Of a DNA stretch of 64,000 nt, positions 37,833-47,574 are shown one piece after another. How positions within the stretch are numbered: position 1 is the first letter of the stretch; every line of letters begins with the position of its first letter. Origin of the DNA: Lysobacter enzymogenes (lineage in GTDB: Bacteria; Pseudomonadota; Gammaproteobacteria; Xanthomonadales; Xanthomonadaceae); assembly GCF_900106525.1 (NCBI RefSeq), contig NZ_FNOG01000002.1, positions 428,221-492,220 on the forward strand, given 5' to 3'. Under the pieces are notes generated by a model. The model searched no databases and was not told the origin of the DNA. It saw only the letters and a program-made list of their open reading frames with translations. A program made the position numbers and the translations under genes.

Positions 37833-39296
37833 ATGAAGCCCCGCCTCCAAGCCTCTCTCGGACAACAGCTGGTGATGACGCCGCAATTGCGGCAGGCGAT
37901 CCGCCTGTTGCAACTGTCGGCGGTCGAGCTGGAGGCGGAGCTGGCGAGCGCGGTGGAAAGCAATCCGCTGCTGGACTGGACCGAACCGGCCGCGCCGGAA
38001 CCCGACGCCTCCGGCGAACCCGTGCACGCTTCCAGCGTCACCTCCGCGTCCTCGTCCGAGGACGGCGCCGGACCCGGCGGCGACGGCCCGAATTCCGACG
38101 CCACACCTGAGCCGGAATGGACCATGGACGACGGCGAGACCTGGTACGAGCGGGTCGGCCCGTCCGACCACGACGACGACTCGCCCGCGGCCGAACAGGT
38201 CGCCGACGCCGAAACCCTGCTCGACCACCTGCTGTGGCAGTTGCACCTGAGCCCGCTGTCGCTGCGCGACCGCAGCATCGGCGTGGCCATCATCGAAGCC
38301 ATCGACGACGACGGCTATCTGCGCGAACCGCTGCAGGCCATCGCCGATTCGCTCGCGCCCGAGCTCAGCGTCGGCGAAGACGAAGTCATGACCGTGCTGC
38401 ACCAGGTGCAGCGCTTCGACCCGGTCGGCACCGGCGCGCGCTCGCTCGGCGAATGCCTGAGCCTGCAGTTGGGCACGCTGCCCGACGACACGCCCGGCAA
38501 GGCGCTGGCGCTGCAGATCGCGGTCGGCCCGCTGGAACGGCTGCCGCGCATCGGCGTGCCCGGGCTCGCCGCCGAGCTCAAGCTCGACCCGGCCCAGGTC
38601 GAGACCGCGGTGCAGTTGCTGCGCTCGCTCGACCCGCGCCCCGGCGCGCAGATGGGCGCGATCTCCACCGACACCTATGTCACCCCGGACGTGGTGATCT
38701 GGCGCCAGCACGGCCTGTGGCGGGTGGCGCTGTCGGAAGCGATGCGCCCGCGCATCAGCATCCACCGCGGCTACGAGGGCATGATCCGCCACGCCAGCGC
38801 GTCCGACGCCAGCTACCTGCGCGGGCATCTGCAAGAAGCGCGCTGGCTGCTCAAGAGCCTGGAAGCGCGCGGCGACACCTTGCTCAAAGTCGCGCGCTGC
38901 CTGCTCAAGCAGCAGGCCGCGTTCCTGGAGTTCGGCGACAGCGCGCTGCGCCCGCTGACCCTGCGCGAGGTCGCCAACGAAGTCGGCCTGCACGAATCCA
39001 CCGTCTCGCGCGCGATCGCGCGCAAGTACGCGCGCAACCCGCGCGGCACCGTGCCGCTGCGGGCGTTCTTCGCCTCCGGCATCGACACCGGCGCCGGCGG
39101 CGAGGCCTCCAGCACCGCGATCCAGGCCATGATCCGGCGCCTGATCGAGGCCGAGAACCCACGCAAGCCGCTGTCCGACGCGCGCCTGGCCGAGACGCTC
39201 AAGGCCACCGGCGTGCCGGTGGCGCGGCGCACCGTGGCCAAGTACCGCGAGGCCATGAGCATCCCGTCCTCGCAGGACCGCGTGCGCATGGCCTGA
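37833..39296 (+). CDS. rpoN: RNA polymerase sigma-54 factor
   Basis: A 487-residue sigma-54. Region I (QLVMTPQLRQAIRLLQ) contacts activators, the acidic region II follows, and the DNA-binding domain ends in the RpoN box ARRTVAKYRE. It directs transcription of nitrogen, motility and other -24/-12 promoters. The start at MKPRLQASLG matches family N termini. It follows lptB, as in most gammaproteobacteria, and is followed by hpf and ptsN. Confidence 0.95.
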   Translation: MKPRLQASLGQQLVMTPQLRQAIRLLQLSAVELEAELASAVESNPLLDWTEPAAPEPDASGEPVHASSVTSASSSEDGAGPGGDGPNSDATPEPEWTMDDGETWYERVGPSDHDDDSPAAEQVADAETLLDHLLWQLHLSPLSLRDRSIGVAIIEAIDDDGYLREPLQAIADSLAPELSVGEDEVMTVLHQVQRFDPVGTGARSLGECLSLQLGTLPDDTPGKALALQIAVGPLERLPRIGVPGLAAELKLDPAQVETAVQLLRSLDPRPGAQMGAISTDTYVTPDVVIWRQHGLWRVALSEAMRPRISIHRGYEGMIRHASASDASYLRGHLQEARWLLKSLEARGDTLLKVARCLLKQQAAFLEFGDSALRPLTLREVANEVGLHESTVSRAIARKYARNPRGTVPLRAFFASGIDTGAGGEASSTAIQAMIRRLIEAENPRKPLSDARLAETLKATGVPVARRTVAKYREAMSIPSSQDRVRMA

Positions 39297-39333
39297 GCGG
39301 CCGCGCCGCCGGGTCCACGCCGGGCCCGTCGCC

Positions 39334-39384
39334 CGGGCTTCTCAGCAGTACGGGCCTCTCAGCAACACGGGCTTCTCAGCGCTC
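39334..39384 (+). repeat. Three 17-base imperfect tandem repeats upstream of hpf
   Basis: Units of about cgggcttctcagcagta repeat three times with exact 17-base spacing (39334, 39351, 39368). They lie in the 358-base rpoN-hpf gap. The rest of the gap contains a less GC-rich stretch (attgcaaaaactttacaca near 39427) that could hold an hpf promoter. The repeats could be a factor-binding cluster. Confidence 0.65.
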
Positions 39385-39654
39385 GACGCGACCGCGCCGC
39401 GGCTTATGCCGATTGCGTCCATCGCCATTGCAAAAACTTTACACAGTTCGAAAAACCCAGGCCGATCAAGGCCTTCGCGCGCACCTACGACCAAAGCACG
39501 ACGCCGGCCCCTTGCGCCGGCTCATCAGCGTGCGATGCTGGACTCCCTGGTCCGGTGGTCCCGGCCAGGGCGTCACCCGGTTCCGTTTCGGTCCGGTCAA
39601 AGGCCGGGCGGAACCCAGTTCTGCATTCATCCGCGACGTGAAGGAGGTCCCCAG

Positions 39655-39990
39655 ATGCGTATCGAAACCCACGGCCAGCAAATCGAAGTCACCGCAGCCT
39701 TGCGCGACTACGTGGAATCCAAGCTGGCTCGTCTGCAGCGCCATTTCGACCAACCTTTCGACGTCCGCACCCAGCTCAGCCTCGACAAGCCCGACCATCG
39801 CGCCGAAGCCACCCTCAATCTCGCCGGCCGCACCCTGCACTGCGACGCCGCCGCCGTCGACATGTACGCCGCCATCGACCTGCTCGCCGACAAGCTCGAC
39901 CGCCTGCTGCTGAAGCACAAGAGCAAGCTGGTCGACCACCACCGCGGCGAAAGCCTGGCCCGCAACGGGGAAATCGGCGAAATCGGCTGA
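39655..39990 (+). CDS. hpf: Ribosome hibernation promoting factor
   Basis: A 111-residue short HPF/YhbH protein. THGQQIEVTAALRDYVESKL is the conserved N terminus, and the beta-alpha core runs to about residue 95. It promotes 100S ribosome dimers in stationary phase. An almost perfect aaggaggt ribosome site sits 7 bases before the ATG. The rpoN-hpf-ptsN order is standard. Confidence 0.93.
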   Translation: MRIETHGQQIEVTAALRDYVESKLARLQRHFDQPFDVRTQLSLDKPDHRAEATLNLAGRTLHCDAAAVDMYAAIDLLADKLDRLLLKHKSKLVDHHRGESLARNGEIGEIG

Positions 39991-40044
39991 GTTCAGGCGT
40001 AAACTCCGCGCCAGCCAAAGCTAGCCAAGCCACACCCTGCCGCC

Positions 40045-40509
40045 ATGCCGCTTTACGACCTGTTGAGCGCGGAGCGCGTTGCGATCCTCGGAAACCCCGG
40101 CGATCGCAACGCGGTGCTCGAAACCGCCGCCCGCCTGCTCGCCGGCGGCGACCCGCACACCGCCGCCGCCCTCGACGCCGGCCTGCGCGAGCGCGAACGC
40201 CTCGCCAGCACCGCCATCGGCCACGGCGTGGCCATTCCCCACGGACGCTCGCCGCTGCTGGAAACCGGCTGCGGCGCGTTCCTGCGCCTGGCCCAGCCGG
40301 TCGACTTCGGCGCCGCCGACGGCGAGCCGGTCGATCTGGTGCTGGCCATGGCCGTGCCCGAACACCACGTGCAGCAACACCTGCAATTGCTGGCCGAACT
40401 GGCCGAGCGCTTCGCCGACCCGGCCTTCCGCGACTGCCTGCGCAGCGCGCCGAACGCGGCGGAGCTGAGTCAGCGCCTGCTCGAGCAGTGCCGGCGCAGC
40501 GCCGCCTGA
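40045..40509 (+). CDS. ptsN: PTS EIIA-Ntr (nitrogen regulatory)
   Basis: A 154-residue PTS EIIA domain protein. H66 in GHGVAIPHGR is the phosphoacceptor histidine. It is the terminal phosphoryl acceptor of the nitrogen PTS and usually regulates potassium transport and other processes by its phosphorylation state rather than sugar uptake. It sits between hpf and hprK. Confidence 0.92.
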   Translation: MPLYDLLSAERVAILGNPGDRNAVLETAARLLAGGDPHTAAALDAGLRERERLASTAIGHGVAIPHGRSPLLETGCGAFLRLAQPVDFGAADGEPVDLVLAMAVPEHHVQQHLQLLAELAERFADPAFRDCLRSAPNAAELSQRLLEQCRRSAA

Positions 40510-40610
40510 CGCCGGAATCGCGGCTTCGGAACTAGACCTGCGCAGCGCCGGGCGCAGCGAAGCGGGCCGCCTGCCGGCGCGTGCAATCTCCAATCCCGTA
40601 AACTACCGGC

Positions 40611-41561
40611 ATGAGCAAAAGCATCCGCGCAGGCGAACTGTTCGAGCAGCAGCGCGAGAAGCTGGCGCTGCGCTGGTTGGCCGGCCAACGCGGCGAAGGC
40701 CGCCTGGTCGAAGCGGTCAACACCGTCGCGCGGCGGCCGTCGCTGGCCGGTTATCTCAACGCGATCTATCCCAATAAAGTGCAGATCCTCGGCACCGAAG
40801 AGCTGACCTGGCTCGACGGCCTGGATTCGCGGCTGCGCTGGGAGACGATCGAAAAGATCATCCAGTACCGGCCGCTGGCCCTGGTCATCAGCAAGGACCA
40901 GCCCTGCCCCGAAGACCTGCGCATCGCCGCAGAAGAAAGCGACACGCCGCTGTGGGTGTCGCCGCGGCGCGGGCACGAACTGCTGAACCACCTGCAATAC
41001 CATCTGGCGCGCGCGCTGGCGCCGCAGATCACCTTGCACGGCGTGTTCATGGAGATCTATTCCATCGGCGTGCTGATCACCGGCGAATCGGGCTCGGGCA
41101 AGAGCGAGCTGGCGCTGGAACTGGTGACGCGCGGGCATCGATTGGTCGCCGACGACGCGCCCGAGTTCACCCAGATCGCGCCAGACGTGCTCGACGGCAC
41201 CTGCCCGGAAATGCTGCAGGACCTGCTGGAAGTGCGCGGCCTGGGCGTGCTCAACATCCGCCAGATGTTCGGCGACACCGCGGTCAAGAACAACAAGTAC
41301 CTGCGCCTGATCGTGCACCTGACCAAGCCGATGAGCGAGCCCAAGGCCACCGGCATCGAGCGCCTGACCGGCGACACCAGCCTGCGCCGCGTGCTCGACC
41401 TGGACGTGCCGATGATCACCCTGCCGGTCATGCCCGGCCGCAACCTCGCGGTGCTGACCGAAGCGGCCACGCGCCTGCACAGCCTGCGCATGAAAGGCCT
41501 CGACCCCGCCGCGGCGTTCATCGCCCGGCACAGCAACTTCCTGGAGCGCGGAGAATCGTGA
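40611..41561 (+). CDS. hprK: HPr kinase/phosphorylase
   Basis: A 316-residue bifunctional enzyme that phosphorylates and dephosphorylates HPr on Ser46. Walker A GESGSGKS is at 158-165 and the family signature [16 protein letters not shown] at about 206-221. HPr (encoded at 44.0 kb) has the matching NAKSIMGV target. The start overlaps no upstream gene, and its stop overlaps the rapZ GTG by 4 bases. Confidence 0.94.
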   Translation: MSKSIRAGELFEQQREKLALRWLAGQRGEGRLVEAVNTVARRPSLAGYLNAIYPNKVQILGTEELTWLDGLDSRLRWETIEKIIQYRPLALVISKDQPCPEDLRIAAEESDTPLWVSPRRGHELLNHLQYHLARALAPQITLHGVFMEIYSIGVLITGESGSGKSELALELVTRGHRLVADDAPEFTQIAPDVLDGTCPEMLQDLLEVRGLGVLNIRQMFGDTAVKNNKYLRLIVHLTKPMSEPKATGIERLTGDTSLRRVLDLDVPMITLPVMPGRNLAVLTEAATRLHSLRMKGLDPAAAFIARHSNFLERGES

Positions 41562-42484
41562 GCGGCGTGGCGTCCAATCCGGCCGGAGCGACGCCCGGCA
41601 ACGCGGCCGAGACCGCCGGCTTCACCTTGGTCATCGTCAGCGGCATGTCCGGCTCGGGCAAGTCGGTGGCGCTGAACACCTTCGAAGACCTGGGCTTCTA
41701 CTGCGTCGACAACCTGCCGGCTGAGCTGCTGCCGCAGTTCGTGCAGAACGTGATCAAGGCCGAAGACGGCATGCCGACCAAGCTCGCGGTCGGCATCGAC
41801 GTGCGCAACCGCCACAGCGACCTGGCCAACATTCCCGAGTGGCTGTCGGCGGTGGGCGCGCTCGGCGCCGATCCGCGCCTGGTGTTCTTCGAGTCCAGCG
41901 ACGCGGTGCTGCTCAAGCGTTATGCCGATACCCGCCGGCGCCATCCGCTGAGCCAGTTCGGGCTGGCCCTGGCCGATGCGATCTCGCTGGAACGGCAGGT
42001 GCTCAAGCCGCTGCGCCAGATCGCCGACGCCATCGTCGACACCAGCGAATTCAACATCCATCAGCTGCGCCGCCACGTCATCACCGAGTTCGGTCTGGGC
42101 GTGGAAGCGGGCATGTCGCTGCTGTTCGAATCCTTCGCCTACCGCCGCGGCGTGCCGGCCGACGCCGACTTCGTGTTCGACGCGCGCGCCCTGCCCAACC
42201 CGCACTGGAACCCGGCGCTGCGGCCGCTGTCGGGACGCGACGCGGGCGTGCGCGATTACCTGGAAACCCAGGCCGACGTGCAACTGTACGTAGAGCAAGT
42301 CGGCCAGTTCCTCGACACCTGGCTGCCGCGGCTGCAGGGCGACAGCACCCGCAGCTACGCCACCATCGCCTTCGGCTGCACCGGCGGGCGCCATCGTTCG
42401 GTGTATCTGGCCGAGCGCATGGCCGAGCATGCGCGGTTGCGCGGGTGGAATGAGGTGGCGGTGCATCATCGCGAGCTGGATTGA
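41558..42484 (+). CDS. rapZ: RNase adapter protein RapZ
   Basis: A 308-residue nucleotide-binding protein. [20 protein letters not shown] is the P-loop region and [15 protein letters not shown] is the conserved C-terminal motif. In E. coli RapZ delivers GlmZ RNA to RNase E in control of glucosamine synthesis. The GTG start overlaps hprK's stop; the longer frame is unrelated. Confidence 0.92.
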   Translation: MSGVASNPAGATPGNAAETAGFTLVIVSGMSGSGKSVALNTFEDLGFYCVDNLPAELLPQFVQNVIKAEDGMPTKLAVGIDVRNRHSDLANIPEWLSAVGALGADPRLVFFESSDAVLLKRYADTRRRHPLSQFGLALADAISLERQVLKPLRQIADAIVDTSEFNIHQLRRHVITEFGLGVEAGMSLLFESFAYRRGVPADADFVFDARALPNPHWNPALRPLSGRDAGVRDYLETQADVQLYVEQVGQFLDTWLPRLQGDSTRSYATIAFGCTGGRHRSVYLAERMAEHARLRGWNEVAVHHRELD

Positions 42485-42532
42485 GTTCGGCTCGCTGCGG
42501 CGGTAACGCGGGTTTGGTGGGGCTTTCGCCGT

Positions 42533-42632
42533 AGTCGCGTTGCCGCGGTCGCGGCTTGCGCCGCTCCTACAGGCAGCCCAGGTCGCAGCCGAAGCCGCTG
42601 TAGGAGCGGCGCGAGCCGCGACCGCGAAACAT
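42533..42632. repeat. Inverted pair of REP-like elements after rapZ
   Basis: The inverted element at about 42540-42572 and the forward one at 42598-42632 lie in the 466-base gap 42485-42950. They can form a long stem after rapZ. The remaining ~300 bases are GC-rich with no supported gene. Confidence 0.75.
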
Positions 42633-42950
42633 CGCTCGCGACGCAAGCGCGATGCTCCGCGCCACTCCCGCATCGCATCGCCGCGCATGAATCGGCGCGC
42701 ACCGCCATGCCGGCGCAAACCCCGCGCATTACGAAATTTTCCCATCTCTGTGCCGCGATGCTTGCACGCGGCCCCGTAGTTTCGAAGCCGCACCGGGGCC
42801 GCACACCGCGCGCATCGCAGACCGCAGGCTCCGCTGCGTCTGCATTCGCAGCCGCGAGACGATCTCCATGATCCGCATGCTGCAGCAGCGACGAGCGCCG
42901 ACCGCGCTCCCCACTCCCACTGCGCTGACCCGAATCAGCAAAGGATCGAC

Positions 42951-43268
42951 ATGAGCCGCAACGACATCCGCCCCACCCTGCGACCGCGCTCGCTGGCCCT
43001 GGCGCTGAGCGCCGCGTTCGCCGCCGTCGCGCTGGGCGCCTGCAAGCCGCCCGAGCAGTCCCCGCCGCCCGACCCGGCCGCCGGCCCGGCGCCGACCGCG
43101 CCCGCGGACACTACGCCGCCGGCCGATGCCGCGCCGCCGGCGGACATGCCGCCTCCGGCCACCGATATCGCGCCGAACCCCGCACCGCCGGCCGACCCGG
43201 CCGCGACCCAACCGCCGCCGGACGAAGGCCAGAACAAGGGCCAGACCGAGACGCCGCCGAAGCAGTAA
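42951..43268 (+). CDS. Small proline-rich lipoprotein
   Basis: A 105-residue lipoprotein: the signal peptide ends in a VALGAC lipobox with C31. The remaining ~74 residues are Pro/Ala/Asp-rich (PPADAAPPADMPPPATD) and disordered-looking. Its function is unknown; it could be a periplasmic spacer or envelope stress protein. It is flanked by a strong downstream hairpin and by the REP pair upstream. Confidence 0.7.
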   Translation: MSRNDIRPTLRPRSLALALSAAFAAVALGACKPPEQSPPPDPAAGPAPTAPADTTPPADAAPPADMPPPATDIAPNPAPPADPAATQPPPDEGQNKGQTETPPKQ

Positions 43269-43284
43269 GCGCCGCGTCTCGCCG

Positions 43285-43310
43285 CGAGGGCCGCCTTCGG
43301 GCGGCCCTCG
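43285..43310 (+). terminator. UUCG-type hairpin after the lipoprotein gene
   Basis: The stem cgagggccgcc / ggcggccctcg closes a ttcg tetraloop 16 bases after the stop codon. There is no T-tract, but the stem is very stable. Confidence 0.7.
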
Positions 43311-43497
43311 TCGCGTCCGCGCCGCGCGCCGTCGCCCGCACGTCCCGATGGCGGACCGCGTCGGGCCGAATCCGCAACCGCCGGCGGCGCATTTTCGTAC
43401 GCCCGACACGCGCCGCCGCCCCGCACAGCGGCCTGGGGACGCCGATCGACCGTTCGGGCGCTTCCGGCCTGTCACCGTGCTCTGTTAAGTTGACGGT

Positions 43498-43890
43498 ATG
43501 TCCGTAGGCGTCCTTCTCATCACCCACACCGGAGTCGGCAGCGCGATGCTGCAGGTCGCCGGCCGTCTGTTGAATCCGCTGCCGCTGCGCACCGAAGCGT
43601 TCGAAGTGCCGTTCGACGCCGATCTCGACCAGTTGCTGCCGCAAGCCAGCGCGGCCCTGCGCCGGGTCGACGGCGGCGACGGCGTGCTGGTGCTGACCGA
43701 TCTGTACGGCGCTTCGCCGAGCAACCTGGCCGCGCGCGTGGCCCGGCTCGGCACGCCGGTGCGGCGGGTCTCGGCGCTGAACCTGCCGATGCTGCTGCGG
43801 GTGATGAACTACGCCGAACTGGAACTGGACCAATTGCCCGCGGTCGCCGCGGCCGGCGCCCGCAACGGCGTGCTGCACGACGACGCATGA
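43498..43890 (+). CDS. PTS EIIA domain, mannose/fructose-type
   Basis: A 130-residue EIIA-Man-like protein. H10 in LLITHTGVG is the expected phosphoacceptor, and VLVLTDLYGASPSNLA is the conserved loop. No EIIB, EIIC or EIID gene lies nearby, so it probably regulates rather than transports, as in other proteobacteria with a truncated PTS. It precedes ptsH by about 117 bases. Confidence 0.88.
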   Translation: MSVGVLLITHTGVGSAMLQVAGRLLNPLPLRTEAFEVPFDADLDQLLPQASAALRRVDGGDGVLVLTDLYGASPSNLAARVARLGTPVRRVSALNLPMLLRVMNYAELELDQLPAVAAAGARNGVLHDDA

Positions 43891-44007
43891 CCCCCGCGGC
43901 GCCCGCCGCCGCGACAGGAAGCCCGAACACCGCATGACGCAAGCCGCATTACTACCGTTCCCGCCATCCGCGCCCGCTGCGTTTGACCATTGCCTGAGGA
44001 CCCCGAC

Positions 44008-44277
44008 ATGATCGAACGCGAACTCACCGTCTCCAACCGACTGGGCCTGCACGCCCGCGCCACCGCCAAGCTGGTGCAGGTGCTGTCGGCGTTCCGCAGC
44101 AACGCCACGCTCACCGCCAAGGGCCGCGAGGTCAACGCCAAGAGCATCATGGGCGTGATGCTGCTCGCCGCCGGCCAGGGCACCCACGTCAAACTGCGCA
44201 TCGAAGGCGAGGACGAGGCCAACGCGGCCGACGCCGTGACCGCCCTGTTCGAACGCCGTTTCGACGAAGACAGCTGA
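44008..44277 (+). CDS. ptsH: Phosphocarrier protein HPr
   Basis: An 89-residue HPr. H15 in GLHARATAKL is phosphorylated by Enzyme I, and S46 in NAKSIMGV is the target of HPr kinase. The MIERELTV start was preferred to an ATG six codons earlier because a gagga site lies correctly before it. It is followed 14 bases later by ptsI. Confidence 0.93.
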   Translation: MIERELTVSNRLGLHARATAKLVQVLSAFRSNATLTAKGREVNAKSIMGVMLLAAGQGTHVKLRIEGEDEANAADAVTALFERRFDEDS

Positions 44278-44291
44278 GGCCGGAGGCGCGG

Positions 44292-46010
44292 ATGCGGCAC
44301 GAATTCCAAGGAGTCGGCGCCTCGCGCGGCAGCGCGCTCGGACGCGCGCGGGTGCGCCTGCCGCACGCGCTGGAAGTCGCCGAGGAGCGCATCGGCCGCG
44401 ACCAGGTCGACAGCGAGCTGGCGCGGCTGCACGCGGCCATCGACACGGTGCGCGGCGAGATCCACGTGCTGCGCGAACGCCTGCACGGCGCGCTCGCGCA
44501 CGAGGTCGGCGAATTCCTCGACCTGCACACCCTGTTGCTGGACGATCCCGAACTGCTGCAGGGCCTGGACGAGCTGATCCGCACCGGCCACTACGCCGCC
44601 GACTACGCCCTGCGCCTGCAGCGCGACCGCATCGCCTCGGTGTTCGAGGCGATGGACGACGCGTATTTCCGCAGCCGCGTGGACGACATCGACCAGGTCA
44701 TCGGCCGCATCCACGCCGCCCTGCACCGGCGCGACCACGACACCCAGGGCGTGGCCGGCGAGATCCTGATCGCCGACAACGTCGCCCCGGCCGAACTGGC
44801 GCAGTTGCAGGCGCAGGGGGTGATGGCCATCGTCACCGCCGCCGGCAGCGCGCTGTCGCACAGCGCGATCCTGGCGCGCAGCCTGCACCTGCCGCTGGTG
44901 GTGGGCACCGCGCAAGCGCTGCTGAAGATCAACGACGGCGACGCGGTGGTGGTCGACGGCGCCACCGGCTCGGTGATCCTGGAGCCCGATGCCGGCGACC
45001 TGCGCGCGCACCGCGCGCGGATGCGCGAGCTGGCGCGCGAGCGCAAGCAGCTGCACCGCTTGCGGCGCGAGCCGACCATCACCCGCGACGGCGTCGACAT
45101 CAAGCTCTACGCCAACGCCGAATCGCGCGAAGACGTGGCCGAGGCGCACGCGCTCGGCGCCGCCGGCGTCGGCCTGTACCGCACCGAATTCCTGTTCCTG
45201 CAGCGCAACGAACTGCCCGACGAGGACGAACAGTTCCGCGTCTACCGCGACGTGGTGCTGGGCATGACCGGCCGCGTGGTCACCATCCGCACCCTCGACC
45301 TGGGCGCGGACAAGGCCGACAAGACCGGCCTGGCCCTGCGCGACGAGCCCAACCCGGCGCTGGGCGTGCGCGGCGTGCGCCTGTCGATGGCGCGCGAGGG
45401 CCTGCTGGAAACCCAGTTGCGCGCGATCCTGCGCGCCTCCGGCTACGGCCCGGTGCGGGTGCTGGTGCCGATGATCAGCGCCAGCGAGGAAGTGCGCGCG
45501 GTGCGCGCGCTGCTCGACAAGGTCGCCATCGACCTGCGCCGCGAAGGCCACGAGATCGCCGAGCGGGTGCCGCTGGGCGCGATGATCGAAGTGCCGGCCG
45601 CGGCGCTGGCGCTGCCGGCCTTCATCGGCGCGGTCGACTTCCTCTCCATCGGCACCAACGACCTCGTCCAGTACCTGCTCGCGGTGGACCGCAACAACGA
45701 GGCCCTGGCCGGCCTGTACACGCCGCTGCATCCGGCGGTGCTGCGGGTGATCCGCGATGTGATCAAGCTGGGCAAGGCGCGCGGCAAGCCGGTGGCGGTG
45801 TGCGGCGAAATGGCCGGCGACCCGATGTTCGCGCCGCTGCTGCTGGCGTTGGGGCTGGAGGAGTTCAGCCTGCACCCGGCCACGCTGCTGGAGCTGCGCC
45901 GGGCGATCCGCGGCCTCAACCTGGAAGCGCTGCGCAAGCGCGCGCCGGCGCTGCTGCGCGCCGGCGACCGCAAGGCGATCGAACGTTGGCTGAGCCAAGC
46001 CAGCGCTTGA
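44292..46010 (+). CDS. ptsI: PTS Enzyme I
   Basis: A 572-residue PEP-protein phosphotransferase that phosphorylates HPr. The phospho-histidine lies in GSALSHSAILARSL (about residue 190), and the C-terminal PEP-binding domain contains GVGLYRTEFLFLQRNELPDE and VCGEMAGDP. With EIIA-Man-like, HPr, HPrK and EIIA-Ntr it completes a regulatory PTS with no sugar permease in the window. Confidence 0.95.
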   Translation: MRHEFQGVGASRGSALGRARVRLPHALEVAEERIGRDQVDSELARLHAAIDTVRGEIHVLRERLHGALAHEVGEFLDLHTLLLDDPELLQGLDELIRTGHYAADYALRLQRDRIASVFEAMDDAYFRSRVDDIDQVIGRIHAALHRRDHDTQGVAGEILIADNVAPAELAQLQAQGVMAIVTAAGSALSHSAILARSLHLPLVVGTAQALLKINDGDAVVVDGATGSVILEPDAGDLRAHRARMRELARERKQLHRLRREPTITRDGVDIKLYANAESREDVAEAHALGAAGVGLYRTEFLFLQRNELPDEDEQFRVYRDVVLGMTGRVVTIRTLDLGADKADKTGLALRDEPNPALGVRGVRLSMAREGLLETQLRAILRASGYGPVRVLVPMISASEEVRAVRALLDKVAIDLRREGHEIAERVPLGAMIEVPAAALALPAFIGAVDFLSIGTNDLVQYLLAVDRNNEALAGLYTPLHPAVLRVIRDVIKLGKARGKPVAVCGEMAGDPMFAPLLLALGLEEFSLHPATLLELRRAIRGLNLEALRKRAPALLRAGDRKAIERWLSQASA

Positions 46011-46029
46011 GCGCTGGCGCGCGCAACGC

Positions 46030-47190
46030 TCAGCGCGCGGACATCCCGTCGGGCGGGCATTGCGGCTTGCGCTTGGGCTGCGGCGTCGGCCGCGGCCACT
46101 GCACCGAGCATCCGCGCAGCGCGCCCAGCGCCGCGCGCGCCGCGCCGTTCAGATCGCTGCCCTCGGCGTTGGCGAAGGCGAACACCGCCACGCGGCAAGA
46201 CGGGTCCACGATCATGTACGAGGCATAGCCCAACTTCAGCCCGTCCTTGGCCAGGCAGCCGTCGCCGACTTGCCAGCCCAATCCCATGCACAGGCCGAGC
46301 GGCTCCTGCGGGCTTTGGGTCGAGGCGATCGCGCGGCCGAGTACGTCCGGGCCGTGGTCGATCTGGCGCGCGAGGAAGGCGAGCATGTCCGGCACGGTCG
46401 ACGACAGCGCGCCGGCGCCGATCGCCGCGGACTGCGGGTCGATCTCGCCCACGCCGATCGGCTCATAGCGCTGCCCCGGCTGGCGCAACCCGTAGGACTG
46501 GGCCAGCCTCGTCCGCACCGGCGGGCTCAGCTCGACCTGGGTGGAGGCCATGCCTAACGGTTCCAACAGCAGCCGGCGCGCCACCTGCGGCCAATCGCGA
46601 TAACTGGAACCCCAGCCCGGCTCGCTCGGCGGCGAGTCGTGGTGGACGTGCGACATCAGCGCGCCGAGCAGGGCGAAGCCTTGATTGCTGTAGCACCACT
46701 GTTGCCCCGGCGGATACTGCGGCTCGAACTCGCGCAGGAAGCGCGTGGCGGCATCGAAGGAATAGTGGCCGAAGACATCGTCGCGCGGCGGGCACAGCCC
46801 CTTGGGAAAGCCGGCGCTGTGGGTGGCCAGATGGCGCAGCCGCACCGGCTGGTCCATGAGGTAAGGATGGATGTCGACGCCCGGCGGCAGCAATTCCCGC
46901 ACCGGCGTGTCCAGCTCGACCCGCGACTGCAGCACCGCGATCGCCAGCAAGGTCGCGGTGAACACCTTGGTGTTGGACGCGATCATCACCACCGTGTCCT
47001 CGGGCGCCGCGCTGCCGCCTTGCTGCAACGGCACTTGCCCGAAGGCGTAGCAGTAACGCTGGCCTTGATGCAGCACGCCGACCAGCACGCCGGGCACTCT
47101 GCCCTTCTCCGCCACGTCCAGCGGCGCGATCAAGGGCTCGAACAACGGGGCGATCAGTGCGCCGACGCGTTGCCGGTCGGGTGCGGTCAT
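46030..47190 (-). CDS. Serine hydrolase (beta-lactamase/esterase class C fold)
   Basis: A 386-residue protein of the class C beta-lactamase-related family. S72 and K75 of ASNTKVF form the SxxK catalytic motif, and the tyrosine of CYSNQGFALLG (about 166) completes YxN. No obvious signal peptide. Members include esterases, D-peptidases and lactonases; the substrate is unknown. It converges on ptsI with 19 bases between stops and is divergent from mgtE. Confidence 0.85.
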   Translation of the reverse strand: MTAPDRQRVGALIAPLFEPLIAPLDVAEKGRVPGVLVGVLHQGQRYCYAFGQVPLQQGGSAAPEDTVVMIASNTKVFTATLLAIAVLQSRVELDTPVRELLPPGVDIHPYLMDQPVRLRHLATHSAGFPKGLCPPRDDVFGHYSFDAATRFLREFEPQYPPGQQWCYSNQGFALLGALMSHVHHDSPPSEPGWGSSYRDWPQVARRLLLEPLGMASTQVELSPPVRTRLAQSYGLRQPGQRYEPIGVGEIDPQSAAIGAGALSSTVPDMLAFLARQIDHGPDVLGRAIASTQSPQEPLGLCMGLGWQVGDGCLAKDGLKLGYASYMIVDPSCRVAVFAFANAEGSDLNGAARAALGALRGCSVQWPRPTPQPKRKPQCPPDGMSAR

Positions 47191-47574
47191 GGCGGCTGTC
47201 CTTAGCGCCCGCGGATCGGGCCGGGCGCGAGTCTAGCGAGCTGTCGCGGCGAGGTGATTCACTGTCGCTCACGTTCTGCGCATCGTCGCGGATCGCGCGC
47301 GCGGCGCTGCATTTGCGCTGAAACGCTCGGCGGCGGCGCTGCCGGATTCGCTGCCCGCAGCGGCGGCCGCTACCGCCGCTGCGCTCGCGCAAGCCCTATG
47401 CAGCTTGCCGCTGCACGCGCCGCGGCCGCCGCCGCGCAGCCGCGGTTCATCTGCGCCCGGCGTCGCGGGCCCCATCGTCACTGGGCTTTGCCGCGGCTGC
47501 GGGCGATAATGCCGCGCACTCGTTGGATCCCGCCGGCTTCGTGGCCGCATCCGTCCCCCGCCAGGAAGTACCGC
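47191..47574. promoter_or_regulatory. Divergent serine hydrolase / mgtE spacer
   Basis: A 384-base GC-rich spacer preceding mgtE. I looked for an M-box-like leader but saw no convincing conserved helices. The only regulatory hint is the aggaagtaccgc ribosome-site region before the mgtE ATG. Confidence 0.35.

Noticed and set aside
38117-39913. Long alternative frame across rpoN and hpf
   Set aside because: It is an Arg-rich frame-shifted shadow covering two confident genes.
47191-47574. M-box riboswitch before mgtE
   Set aside because: The spacer is long enough, but none of the expected conserved helices was recognisable.
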